NCBI RefSeq assembly: GCF_024807655.1
Contig: NZ_JANUCR010000001.1
Location: forward strand, 248,001 to 312,000
DNA from: Methanococcus voltae
Lineage (GTDB): Archaea; AGJL01; Methanococci; Methanococcales; Methanococcaceae
DNA length: 64,000 nt
Direction: 5' to 3'
The position numbers and the translations under genes were made by a program. Below, piece after piece: positions 10,152 through 19,983 of this stretch (its first letter is position 1; each line of letters begins with the position of its first letter). The notes beneath the pieces are model-generated. The model was not told the DNA's origin, searched no databases, and worked only from the letters and a program-made list of their open reading frames with translations.

Positions 10152-11399
10152 TTATTTGTTATTATATTTTTTATAGGAGTCCCTTAAAAGTTCAATAACG
10201 GGCAATTTTTTACCCGAAAGATACTCAATACAAGCCCCTCCACCCGTACTAATATGGTTAATTTTCTTTGAAAGACCTATTTTTTCAGTTGCCGCTGATA
10301 AGTGTCCCCCACCAATTATTGAAAAGGCTTCTGAATCAGCTATGCTTTCAATTAATGATTTAGTACCTGCCATAAAGTTAGGGTCTTCAAATACTCCCGC
10401 AGGACCATTTGCTACAATAACTTTTGCACTTTTTAACTCTTTTTCGTATATATTCATTGTTTTTCTGCCCATATCAAATATTGGATAATTAAAAGAGTCT
10501 TCCTCATTTAAATCTCGTTCTACCCGTTCATTATTGATATTTAAAGCCACATCTACAGGTGTTAATATCTTACTTCCATATTTAATTAATAAGCCTTTTG
10601 CAATGTCTATCTGGTCTTTATAACCCATTTTTTCAATTGTATCTACATTAGCGCCTATATCATAACCCTTAGCTGATAAAAAAATGTTTGCTACGATACC
10701 ACTTGTTAAAACCTTATCTGCGATATCTTTTTTAAGAACGTTGTCAATAACTTCGATACTGTCATCAGCTTTAGCTCCACCTACTGCATAAACACAAGGT
10801 TTTTCCGGGTCATTTAATGCTTTAGTTAAGCTATGCAATTCTTTTTCCAAAATTCTACCTGCCAACATTGGCATATAGTATGCAAAGCCTACTAATGAAG
10901 GTTGAGCCCTGTGAGCTGCTGCAAAAGCATCATTTATAAAGTAATCAAAAAGAGGTGCCAATTTTGAGATTGCAACGGTATTGGCTTGTTTTTCAGGAGT
11001 GATGTTTTCCCATTTTTTCCAGTCTGACATAACTTCTTCTGCTAAAAATCTGAAATTTTCAAGCATTAAAATCTCGCCACTCTTTAAATTTTCAATTTGG
11101 TTTACTACTGCACTACAGATTATCGAGTCTATGAACTTTACAGGGTAATCCAAAACTTCAGCTAATTTTTTCGAGTGTTGCTCAAGCGATATGTAGTCAT
11201 TTTTGCCAGGTCTACTTTGGTGTGCGATAATAACTATCTTCGAGCCTTTTTTAACTAAATCACATATTGTGTCCTTGCAAGCTTCTATCCTTGTGATGTC
11301 AGTTATTTCCTTCGTTGATGGGTCGATGGGACTATTAATATCTACCCTCAAAACTACAGTTTTATCCTTTAAATCAAAATCATCTATTGTATAATACAT
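10152..11399 (-). CDS. pgk: Phosphoglycerate kinase
   Basis: This enzyme interconverts 1,3-bisphosphoglycerate plus ADP and 3-phosphoglycerate plus ATP. In autotrophic methanogens it runs mainly toward gluconeogenesis. The 415-residue product has the N-terminal substrate motif [10 protein letters not shown], the basic-patch HQSRPG, the linker motif [14 protein letters not shown], and the C-terminal nucleotide-binding motifs [10 protein letters not shown] and [10 protein letters not shown]. Length is as expected for archaeal Pgk. ATG at 11399 follows GGTGACGAT. It is a single gene divergent from the sepF-like gene. Confidence 0.95.
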   Translation of the reverse strand: MYYTIDDFDLKDKTVVLRVDINSPIDPSTKEITDITRIEACKDTICDLVKKGSKIVIIAHQSRPGKNDYISLEQHSKKLAEVLDYPVKFIDSIICSAVVNQIENLKSGEILMLENFRFLAEEVMSDWKKWENITPEKQANTVAISKLAPLFDYFINDAFAAAHRAQPSLVGFAYYMPMLAGRILEKELHSLTKALNDPEKPCVYAVGGAKADDSIEVIDNVLKKDIADKVLTSGIVANIFLSAKGYDIGANVDTIEKMGYKDQIDIAKGLLIKYGSKILTPVDVALNINNERVERDLNEEDSFNYPIFDMGRKTMNIYEKELKSAKVIVANGPAGVFEDPNFMAGTKSLIESIADSEAFSIIGGGHLSAATEKIGLSKKINHISTGGGACIEYLSGKKLPVIELLRDSYKKYNNK

Positions 11400-11873
11400 A
11401 TTATCGTCACCAAATCAATTTATTACCTTTTCAATTATTTGATTATTATTATTATTATTATTATTTAGTATTTTATTTAGTATTTTATTTATTTAATTTT
11501 ATTTTTATTTATATATTCAAATTGTATAGTTATTGTGTTTCTAAGATAATCTGAATACCTATTTCGCCATATTAATTATATCAGTATAATAATTAAATCA
11601 ATTATATATAAGTATGTAGATTATAATATTTGGGTACATTTTAGTGTATAATTTTAGTGCATATTTCGTGTATAGTTTGTATATAGTTTGTGTATTTTAA
11701 TTTATATCCAAATATGATTTTTTATGAAATATAAAAATTCAATCAAAAAAGATATATAAAAATAAACATAAAAGATATATTGATTTTAAAAAAATTAATA
11801 ATATAATCATATGATACTAAAAAAATGGGCATATATATAAGTTATTTGAATTCTAACCTTAGGAGGTTGAATA
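11400..11873. other. Divergent promoter region pgk / sepF-like, with (ATT)n tract
   Basis: The 474-base spacer separates divergent genes and has no visible gene. It contains a (ATT)n tract at 11442-11466 and repeated TTTAGTATTTTA-type units just after it. Near 11660-11695 there are repeated GTGTATA/GTATAGTTT units. TATA-like tracts precede both genes, but I cannot fix start sites. Confidence 0.45.
11442..11466. repeat. Intergenic (ATT)n microsatellite
   Basis: About eight consecutive ATT triplets lie upstream of pgk. The same triplet repeat occurs elsewhere in the window, both between genes and inside coding regions as poly-Asn. Confidence 0.85.
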
Positions 11874-12404
11874 ATGTTAAGAAAAATAAAAAGAATATTT
11901 GTTGGCAATAAAGAATTACCTGCACAAGTACCTATAAAAGAGGAAGAATATGTTATATATGGGGAAAATAAAGGCAAATTACCTATAAAAAATGAAGAAA
12001 GAATTCCAATACAAGAAGTACCAGAAAAAGTAGCAATATCTGAAGATATACAGCCAGCGCCAGAAACACAACCGCAAACTGTAAATGTTCCTGAAGAAAA
12101 AATAAAAATTATAACTGAAAAAATAAACCCTAAAATGATAATAGCAAGAATAAAATCTCCAGAAGACTTTGAATACCTTAAAGAACGACTTAACAAAGAA
12201 ATTTATGACGTATTCATCATAAATCTTGAAGAAGTTCCTATCGAAGCTATCATAAAACAGTTTTCAGACTTTAGAAAGTATCTTGAAACTTTAGGCTACA
12301 ATTTGGGCGGATTGAGCGAAAACATTATTTTAGCATACAGGGACGAAGTAGAATTGGATAAATATGTTTCAGATGCAATTGCTAAAAGTATGGTGGGACA
12401 ATAA
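11874..12404 (+). CDS. SepF-like cell division protein
   Basis: SepF tethers FtsZ rings to the membrane in Gram-positive bacteria and in FtsZ-using archaea. The 176-residue product begins with a short basic/hydrophobic stretch (MLRKIKRIFVG) that could be a membrane-anchoring amphipathic helix. A Pro/Glu-rich linker follows (about 20-85), then a C-terminal domain from about 95 (IARIKSPEDFEYLKERL, DVFIINLEEVP, LGGLSENIILAYRDE) with the spacing of the SepF core. This assignment rests on pattern, not a search. A DUF-type unknown is the alternative. ATG at 11874 has a strong AGGAGGT. The stop codon overlaps the proposed kinase start by two bases. Confidence 0.6.
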   Translation: MLRKIKRIFVGNKELPAQVPIKEEEYVIYGENKGKLPIKNEERIPIQEVPEKVAISEDIQPAPETQPQTVNVPEEKIKIITEKINPKMIIARIKSPEDFEYLKERLNKEIYDVFIINLEEVPIEAIIKQFSDFRKYLETLGYNLGGLSENIILAYRDEVELDKYVSDAIAKSMVGQ

Positions 12405-13012
12405 AAATTGCAATAACTGGTACTCCAGGAGTTGGAAAATCAACTGTTTCAAAAGTATTTTGCGACATACAAAATTATAAATTATATGATATAACTAAAA
12501 TTGTCAAAGAAAAAGAGTTGTATTATGAAAAAGATGAATCAATGGATTCCTACGTTGTTAATTTCAATAAATTAAAAGAATTTTTTGAAAAAGAAATATA
12601 TTCTAATGAAAATAAAGAAAATAAGAAAAATAAGAAAAATAATTTAAAAAATGAGTTAGATAATAATATTGTTATTGAAGGGCACGTTAGTCAGCATCTT
12701 GATATTGATTATGATTATATAATTGTTTTAAGATGCGAACCAAAAATTATTGAGGAAAGGCTCAAAAAAAGAGGCTATTCTGAAAATAAAATTAAGGAGA
12801 ATGTTGAAGCTGAAATAATGGATGTTTGTCTAATTGAATCATTAGAAAGATATAAAAACGACGAAGAAAATTCAAAAGTTCATGAAATAGACTGTACAAA
12901 CAAAAAACCCGATGAAATAGTTAAAGAAATAAATGATGCACTAACTACTGATGAATTAGAATATGGAAAAGTTAGCTGGCTTGAAAAATATTTTGACTAT
13001 TTGACTATTTAA
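12401..13012 (+). CDS. AK6/Fap7-type adenylate kinase with non-AUG (ATA) start
   Basis: The 203-residue product belongs to the archaeal/eukaryal AK6 (hCINAP/Fap7) adenylate kinases. These bind ATP through a P-loop and in eukaryotes and archaea act in 40S/30S ribosome maturation. The P-loop TGTPGVGKSTVSK is at residues 5-17. LRCEPKIIEERLKKRGY carries the lid-region arginines and VSWLEKYFDYL is the typical C-terminus. No ATG, GTG or TTG lies in frame before the P-loop; the first is TTG at 12518, which would delete it. ATA at 12401 gives MKIAITGTPG. It has GGTGG four bases upstream and overlaps the sepF-like stop as ATAA. ATT at 12407 is an alternative. An Asn/Lys-rich insertion sits near residues 67-85. 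Confidence 0.75.
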   Translation: MKIAITGTPGVGKSTVSKVFCDIQNYKLYDITKIVKEKELYYEKDESMDSYVVNFNKLKEFFEKEIYSNENKENKKNKKNNLKNELDNNIVIEGHVSQHLDIDYDYIIVLRCEPKIIEERLKKRGYSENKIKENVEAEIMDVCLIESLERYKNDEENSKVHEIDCTNKKPDEIVKEINDALTTDELEYGKVSWLEKYFDYLTI

Positions 13013-13153
13013 GTGCATAATTACAATAAAAATAATAGAAATAGAGATAATAAATTAATAAATATAAAAATAACAAATATAAAAATTATTATTTTTCATA
13101 TATTTTATCTAATTATATCATATTTTTATTTTTATCAATAAATTAGTTAAAAT

Positions 13154-14617
<1,464 letters not shown>

Positions 14618-14656
14618 AATTTCACCGGTTTTTAATTTTTTAAAATAAGTAAACTA

Positions 14657-14725
14657 ATTAATAAGTAATAAGTAATAATTAGTAAGTAATAATTAATAAG
14701 TAATAATTAATAATTAATAATTAAT
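14657..14725. repeat. Tandem AATTAATAAGTAAT-type repeat
   Basis: Short units built of TAAGTAAT and AATTAATAAT repeat several times in the spacer upstream of the TctA-like gene. They form simple low-complexity DNA with no evident gene. Confidence 0.6.
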
Positions 14726-14772
14726 TTTATTAGATAATATAGATTATGAAGTATATTTATTTTGATATAGAT

Positions 14773-15477
14773 TTAATCGACTAAATGAGATTTGCAATAG
14801 CTACAAATTTCGTAAGTATCATTTATTTCTGAAATATTTACATAAGTCTTATTTGTTATTCTACTGCCATAAGGACAGTTATCTAAAGTATGATAAACTT
14901 TTGAAGAAGATTTTAAACTAATATATACTAAACTTAAATTATATTCTGTTTTATTTTCATTTAATATTGCCCTTGTCATATTATTTTGATTATCTGCATT
15001 TTCGATAGTTTTTATATTTGATTTAGAAACTATTGTTAAATCAGAGGCTTCTTTTAAGTACATTATTTTATAACCCATATACTCGGTTATTTTTCCAATT
15101 ACTTCTAATTTATCTCCTTTTGATATATTGAGGTTGTATATGTAGCGATTATACATTAAATCCTTATTATTATTATTATTATTATTATCCCCATTCTTTA
15201 ACAAATTATTTTCGGGATAAATTATTAATGAATTTTGATAATCTATATTTTTGCCACTGCAATAATTTTCATATTCGTCATTTTTACATATTTTTATTTT
15301 ATAAGTTTCCTTTTCATGAATATAGTCTATATAATAGACAATTCCCAAAGTTTTTACATATTCTCCAGCTTTTAATTCAGATATACTTTTGTTTTGGGGG
15401 TCTAATGGTATATTAATTAGCAAAAATCCCAATAAAACCATTAAAACGCATAAAAATCTTATAAAATTATTGTTCAT
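14773..15477 (-). CDS. Exported or membrane-anchored OB-fold-like protein with C-terminal Cys/His motif
   Basis: The 234-residue product has an N-terminal hydrophobic segment (residues 6-24) that would export or anchor it. One or two OB-fold-like strands follow (AGEYVKTLGIVYYIDYI, GDKLEVIGKITEYMG). The C-terminal motif VYHTLDNCPYGSRI ... CSYCK resembles the His/Cys zinc-binding tail YHxxxCxYxxRI...CxxC found in some secreted nuclease-related and Ada-like proteins. A short Asn run (about 98-104) comes from an ATT repeat. No nuclease catalytic domain is evident. A role outside the membrane is an inference. ATG at 15477 has only a weak ribosome-binding site. Confidence 0.6.
   Translation of the reverse strand: MNNNFIRFLCVLMVLLGFLLINIPLDPQNKSISELKAGEYVKTLGIVYYIDYIHEKETYKIKICKNDEYENYCSGKNIDYQNSLIIYPENNLLKNGDNNNNNNNKDLMYNRYIYNLNISKGDKLEVIGKITEYMGYKIMYLKEASDLTIVSKSNIKTIENADNQNNMTRAILNENKTEYNLSLVYISLKSSSKVYHTLDNCPYGSRITNKTYVNISEINDTYEICSYCKSHLVD
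15167..15188. repeat. Coding (ATT)n repeat
   Basis: Seven ATT triplets in the exported OB-fold-like gene encode consecutive asparagines on the minus strand, as in the two other Asn tracts of this region. Confidence 0.85.
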
Positions 15478-15899
15478 ACATTATCATTTTTTAGTTTTTA
15501 GTTTTTAGTTTTTATTATTATTCTTATTATTATTATTATTATTATTTTATTATTATTTTTATTATTTAATTTTATTATTTTATTTAATTTTATATTTTGT
15601 TGCCATCATATATTCCATATTTATATTAGTAGGTATTATATAAATTAATATGTATTTAGATATTAGATTACCTAAACACTACTTTTATATACCATATATG
15701 CGAAAATATTATTTGGCTATATTTTCAGAATAGCTTAAATATATATCAAAAATAAAGATTTCTAAAGAGTATATTTTTCAAAATATTGATACATATTAAA
15801 TAACTTAATATTATATTGTTTATTAGATTAATTAATATGTTTGATTTAGAAGATATATTTAAATAAATTATAATGTTAAAAAATTTTTAAAGTGAAAAA
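15478..15899. other. Divergent spacer with (ATT)n tract
   Basis: This 422-base region between the exported protein gene and the first yeeE-like gene has no visible coding sequence. It starts with a TTTTTAG repeat and an (ATT)n tract at about 15523-15560. The remainder is AT-rich with TATA-like stretches, such as near 15725-15745 and 15850-15862, that could serve the rightward gene. Confidence 0.45.
15523..15560. repeat. Intergenic (ATT)n / TTATT microsatellite
   Basis: Multiple ATT triplets, broken by single substitutions, lie just upstream of the exported protein gene. Confidence 0.8.
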
Positions 15900-16355
15900 A
15901 TGAAAATTACACCGGGAAAAGTTGGATTATTTGCAGGATTTTCAGCAATAATATTGGAAACTATTTTTAAAGTTACACCACCACCAGCATACGGTTTATG
16001 TATTGCTTGCCATACGAGAGATTTAACCAATTGGATTGTTAACAACGCATTTGGAACTTCATTAGGTATGGCACCTGTTTCAAAAATAATTCCTGTATTA
16101 ACAGTTGTTGGTATATTTATAGGAGCTTTAGTTGCTGCAAAAGCAAACGGAGATTTCAAATTAAGAACTACGCACAATATGGTAGTTGGATTTATATTAG
16201 GTCTTTTAGTTATCAACTTTGCATTATTAATGGGCGGTTGCCCTGTTAGAATGGCTTTAAGAACTGCTTACGGCGATATGATATCATTAATTGGTTTAGT
16301 ATTCATAGCAATTGGTGTATACGTAGGTACAGAATTCTATTTAAAAAGAGCTTAA
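15900..16355 (+). CDS. YeeE/YedE family membrane protein (first of a pair)
   Basis: YeeE/YedE (DUF395) proteins are membrane transporters for small sulfur species such as thiosulfate. A YedE branch is tied to selenium metabolism. This 151-residue half-size member has about four membrane segments. Two conserved cysteine sites would line the pore: CIACHTRDLTNW (about 37-48) and GGCPVRMALRTAYGD (about 115-129). ATG at 15900 follows GTGA. A second half-size protein lies 160 bases downstream; together they equal one full-length YeeE, so they may pair in the membrane. The ion carried is not known. Confidence 0.8.
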   Translation: MKITPGKVGLFAGFSAIILETIFKVTPPPAYGLCIACHTRDLTNWIVNNAFGTSLGMAPVSKIIPVLTVVGIFIGALVAAKANGDFKLRTTHNMVVGFILGLLVINFALLMGGCPVRMALRTAYGDMISLIGLVFIAIGVYVGTEFYLKRA

Positions 16356-16515
16356 GAATTATTGAATAATAGTTAATTAACGAGTTTAAGTAATAATTAT
16401 TGATTAAAAACTTAGATTACGTCAAAAACGAACTTAATGTAATTAAAATTGGATAAAAATAATAAAAAATAGATAAAAAATAGATAAAAACAACATTCAA
16501 AATATGGTGAAAAGA

Positions 16516-16998
16516 ATGTCAGAAGTTATAAACTGGCTTCCAGCAATTGGAACTTTAATATTTGGTCTCATTCTTGGATACCTTGGACAAAGGTCTGCAC
16601 TCTGCTTCTGCGGTGGTATTCGAGATATGATATTAATAAAAGATAGTTGGTTATTCAAGGGTTTAATCGGATTTATTGGAGGCGCCCTTATAACTGCAAT
16701 ATTATTCAGCTTATTAGGTCAATTGCCTACATTCCCATGGATAGTTACAAAAGGATTTACTGCAATACCTGGAGATGCTGCAGGAAGTTTAGGATTAATG
16801 CCCCACATCATCGTTACAGTTATTGGCGGTCTTGGTGTTGGTATATTATCCATTATTCAAGGCGGTTGTCCATTCAGAAACTTTGTTATGGCAGGAGAAG
16901 GTAATAAAACAGCTATTGCATATGTATTCGGTATGGCAGTAGGTGCTGTAATATTCCACCAATGGGTTACTCCATTAGTACAATCAATATTATCATAA
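16516..16998 (+). CDS. YeeE/YedE family membrane protein (second of a pair)
   Basis: The 160-residue product is the likely partner of the preceding protein. It has about four membrane segments and the paired cysteine motifs YLGQRSALCFCGGIRDM (about 22-38) and IIQGGCPFRNFVMAGEG (about 115-131), matching the YeeE/YedE pattern. I start at the ATG at 16516, five bases after GGTGA; the in-frame ATG at 16504 would overlap that site. The DUF3343 and kinase-fold genes downstream run in the same direction after a 295-base gap. The context suggests sulfur or selenium uptake and delivery. Confidence 0.8.
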   Translation: MSEVINWLPAIGTLIFGLILGYLGQRSALCFCGGIRDMILIKDSWLFKGLIGFIGGALITAILFSLLGQLPTFPWIVTKGFTAIPGDAAGSLGLMPHIIVTVIGGLGVGILSIIQGGCPFRNFVMAGEGNKTAIAYVFGMAVGAVIFHQWVTPLVQSILS

Positions 16999-17293
16999 TT
17001 AATCTACATAAAATATAAAATACCCTATTTTATTCTTTTTAGAATTAGAATTACTTCGACTTATTTCGACTTTTTTCAGATTATAATTTCAGTAATTATA
17101 ATTTATGTAAAAAATAATTAAAAAATTAAAAACAATTTAATAGTACATATCATAAAATGTATTTTAAAATTTGATTATCAATAATAATTATTTCCATATA
17201 GTGTTAATAGAGAATATTTGCACAGATATGTACGGTTAAAATCTCTAAAATTGATGAATAATAATTAATTGACCCCCGCCATTTGGTGAAATT

Positions 17294-17896
17294 ATGATAC
17301 TAAAAAAATTAAAGAATATTATATCAAAGTCAGAAAATCCAAAAGATTTTGAATCGCAAAATACTTCAAAAAACAAGACAGGTAATGAAAAATTATCTGG
17401 AAAAGGGCTATTAATTTTTAAAAACGTTAAAGATACAATAAACTCTGAAAAGATATTGAAAAAGAAAAATTACAATATAAAGGTAGTCGCACCCCCTGCA
17501 GAGGTTCGAGAAGGTTGTGATTTAGCTTTGCAATATGAAATAATAGAAAATATAGAAATAATCCGAGAATTAAAAAATAATGATATTGAAGTAATTAAAT
17601 CCATATCCCTTGAAGAAACTATGTTAAAACCAATAGAACTTGTAAAAATTAAAAAAATTGGTGAACATACGATGTATAGGTCCGGCAATATGAAAATAAC
17701 GTTGGATAAAAACGGGATAATTACAAATGTTTCGGGAGGCGGTTGTCCTGATGTGCCATATCTTACCATAAAATTGATGAATAAAAATATTTCAGATATC
17801 CCAGAACAAGAGCACCCTAAAGAATTGGGGTATTCATTATGTGCATATACGCTCCATAAAGCCTTTGAAAGGGCTAAAAACCACAAACAAAATTAA
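17294..17896 (+). CDS. DUF3343 (putative Se/S carrier-like) domain protein
   Basis: The 200-residue product has a basic linker (1-36), then a DUF3343-like segment (about 37-90) beginning GKGLLIFKNVKDTINSEKIL and containing APPAEVREGCDLALQYE with one conserved cysteine. DUF3343 has been described as a putative selenium or sulfur carrier domain. The C-terminal part carries NVSGGGCPDVPYL, another cysteine site, and ends in a helix. ATG at 17294 follows GGTGAAATT. Its place after two YeeE/YedE genes supports a role in trafficking a reduced sulfur or selenium species. No catalytic activity is evident. Confidence 0.65.
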   Translation: MILKKLKNIISKSENPKDFESQNTSKNKTGNEKLSGKGLLIFKNVKDTINSEKILKKKNYNIKVVAPPAEVREGCDLALQYEIIENIEIIRELKNNDIEVIKSISLEETMLKPIELVKIKKIGEHTMYRSGNMKITLDKNGIITNVSGGGCPDVPYLTIKLMNKNISDIPEQEHPKELGYSLCAYTLHKAFERAKNHKQN

Positions 17897-17931
17897 ATCA
17901 AGTAGAATAAAATAAATAAAATAAAAAACAG

Positions 17932-17957
17932 ATTATTATTATTATTATTATTATTAT
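17932..17957. repeat. Intergenic (ATT)n microsatellite
   Basis: About eight ATT triplets lie between the DUF3343 gene and the kinase-fold gene, followed by three short TATAAGTATAATTATAAG-like units. Confidence 0.85.
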
Positions 17958-18055
17958 AAGTATAATTATAAGTATAATATGTTAATTACACCATATATAA
18001 TATAATTTTAAAAATATAATTAAAAATTAGGTATTATAAACGATAGGGGGATATC

Positions 18056-18928
18056 ATGGAAAATAATAAATTCTCCGAAATGGTTATTGCTGGAACAATT
18101 CCTATTCACGGCTTAGGACTTACAAAAGGAAACGTTGAAATCTCATTCGATAATATAAGGTTTTATAATGAAAACATTCCTGAGAATACGGTTCAAATAC
18201 CAATTTCTATGGGTACTGCTACATTGATAGCTTCTTGCTATAAAACTCTTCAATATTTTAATAGAAGTAAGGAGTTAATTGCAATACTTGCAGGCGATAT
18301 TGGAGATGGAGACGGTAGTGCTAAGATATATGACGAAATCAGTCATTTAAATAACAAATTCCTTATTGTACACTACATAAAACCAAAAATATCCGAAATC
18401 AGTAGGGTTGATTTTGAAAGAAACTTTGTAGTTGGGGATGCAGGTGGAATGTATGCAGGAAAAGCTGCTGGAATAGGCGATAAATTTAAATTATTCCTGC
18501 CAGATGTTGGAGAATTAGCATTTTTAGCAGATAAAGATTCTTCACATCCTGCATATGTAAGGGGCTTTATTTCAGAAGTTGACGATTTAGATGTTGTCAA
18601 ATTGATAAAAATGGCGTATGAAACTGGCAAAATGCCTGATAATATGATTGTGAAAGGAGAAACAGATTATATTGTTGAAAAAGGTGAAATTATAGCCTCA
18701 GTTTCAGAACCAAAACACGCCGCTATGGAGTGTATTGGGGGTACAGGCGACAATTTAACAGGTATAATTTCAGGTTTAATCTACTGCGGTTATGAAATTT
18801 CAGAAGCTTGTACATTGGGATGTCTTGTAAATCGAGAAATTGCAAATATGATTAAACCTACTCCGGACACCAAAATTAATGAAATAATTGATGCCATACC
18901 TGACGCATTAGATAAAATTATCGAGTAA
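18056..18928 (+). CDS. NAD(P)H-hydrate dehydratase-like ribokinase-superfamily protein
   Basis: The 290-residue product has the ribokinase-like nucleotide fold of the ADP/ATP-dependent NAD(P)H-hydrate dehydratase (NNRD) group. GDIGDGDGSAKIYDEI lies near residue 82 and the anion-hole/catalytic motif GGTGDNLTGIISGLIYCG near residues 230-247. GDAGGMYAGKAAGIGDK sits in the middle. No NNRE epimerase domain is fused, and the N-terminus differs from the usual NNRD, so it may act on another substrate. ATG at 18056 follows AGGGGGAT. It is the last gene of the YeeE/DUF3343 group, about 160 bases after the DUF3343 gene. Confidence 0.6.
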   Translation: MENNKFSEMVIAGTIPIHGLGLTKGNVEISFDNIRFYNENIPENTVQIPISMGTATLIASCYKTLQYFNRSKELIAILAGDIGDGDGSAKIYDEISHLNNKFLIVHYIKPKISEISRVDFERNFVVGDAGGMYAGKAAGIGDKFKLFLPDVGELAFLADKDSSHPAYVRGFISEVDDLDVVKLIKMAYETGKMPDNMIVKGETDYIVEKGEIIASVSEPKHAAMECIGGTGDNLTGIISGLIYCGYEISEACTLGCLVNREIANMIKPTPDTKINEIIDAIPDALDKIIE

Positions 18929-19052
18929 ATATTTTTTAAAATAAAAAATAAAAATAATAAATTCTCTATTTTTTAAAAGATTATCAAATTTAAATATTAA
19001 AACAGCGCCCTTTTAAAGAATACTAAATTTAAATTTATTAATTATAAAAAAC

Positions 19053-19070
19053 TTTATATAGTATGAGTGC
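19053..19070 (+). promoter_or_regulatory. Box A (TATA) and box B-like promoter of tRNA-Ile
   Basis: TTTATATA at 19054-19060 matches the box A consensus of methanococcal stable-RNA genes. GAGTGC at 19065-19070 resembles a box B/start element at the usual distance. The tRNA begins about 65 bases downstream, leaving a leader that must be removed by RNase P. Confidence 0.5.
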
Positions 19071-19134
19071 ATAGTTGAATTTGCGTTTAAGATGAAAGGT
19101 AAAACAAGAAATCTTAAATTATAATAGGAACATT

Positions 19135-19209
19135 AGGACAGTGGCTCAGCCTGGTTAGAGTGCTCGGCTGATAACCGAGTGGTCCGGGGTTCGAATCCCC
19201 GCTGTCCTA
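19135..19209 (+). tRNA. tRNA-Ile (anticodon GAU)
   Basis: A complete 75-base cloverleaf is present. The acceptor stem AGGACAG pairs with CTGTCCT, and the discriminator is A. The D-arm begins GCTC. The anticodon stem CTCGG/CCGAG holds the loop CTGATAA with anticodon GAT. The T-arm contains GGTTCGAATCC. CCA is not encoded. No intron is seen. Confidence 0.95.
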
Positions 19210-19566
19210 CTTTTTATTTTAGACATATTAATTTGTACATATAGATATACAAATATAATATATAAAATTCTATTGAGTATAAAAAGGTTAATAAAAAATC
19301 TCATAGGCTAATTAAATAGTTAGATATCTTACAAATAGATAATTATTAATACCATAACCGTGTATTGTATATTAGAAAAATAACAACTTAAAAATTAAAT
19401 AATTAACATTATAATATCCTACTAAGTTATTAAATATTAATATATACGAAATACTAAGGAAAACCCCTATTTTTTGATACAAATTCCCCCCTTTAATTTT
19501 TTTTAATTTTAAAGATATTTAAAAAGAAATAATTGTTTTATTTAGCACATAAGTTATAGTAAATTT
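19210..19566. other. Spacer between tRNA-Ile and a convergent membrane protein gene
   Basis: The 357 bases hold no visible gene. A T-rich run immediately after the tRNA (CTTTTTATTTTAG at about 19210) probably terminates its transcript. The remainder is AT-rich and lies at the 3' end of the leftward membrane protein gene. Confidence 0.45.
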
Positions 19567-19956
19567 TTAAAAATTCCCAAAAATGTTTAAAATTTCTGAA
19601 ACGCTTATAATCCCTGTTAAGACTGCAGTAATTGATAATATTACAAGCAAAATGTTTAAAACTACAAATCTTACTAAATATGCCATAATCGCTTTTTTCC
19701 AAGTTGTTTGAGCTTCTTCTTTTATCAAATAGATAATTACTAAAACTCCCCCAAATAATCCAATAAAAGGTACAAACATTAGTATTATAGATGCTAAAGA
19801 GCTATAAACAGAAATTTTTAAAGATTTTATAAAATTTAAATCTATTTTTATCACTTTTGCGCCGAATAACGTTGAAAGTGTATCAATTAATGTATATCCA
19901 AGTATTACGAATATACTTGCCACACCCAATATTGAAATTAAATAAAAAATATCCAT
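19567..19956 (-). CDS. Small polytopic membrane protein, unknown function
   Basis: The 129-residue product is almost entirely hydrophobic, with three to four membrane segments (about 4-27, 50-80 and 90-122). A short charged loop KEEAQTTWKKAIM lies between the second and third. I do not recognise the family. It starts 27 bases after the end of the translin-like gene on the same strand, so the two are probably co-transcribed. Confidence 0.6.
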   Translation of the reverse strand: MDIFYLISILGVASIFVILGYTLIDTLSTLFGAKVIKIDLNFIKSLKISVYSSLASIILMFVPFIGLFGGVLVIIYLIKEEAQTTWKKAIMAYLVRFVVLNILLVILSITAVLTGIISVSEILNIFGNF

Positions 19957-19983
19957 AATTTCCCGTTTTACCCCATTTTCGTA

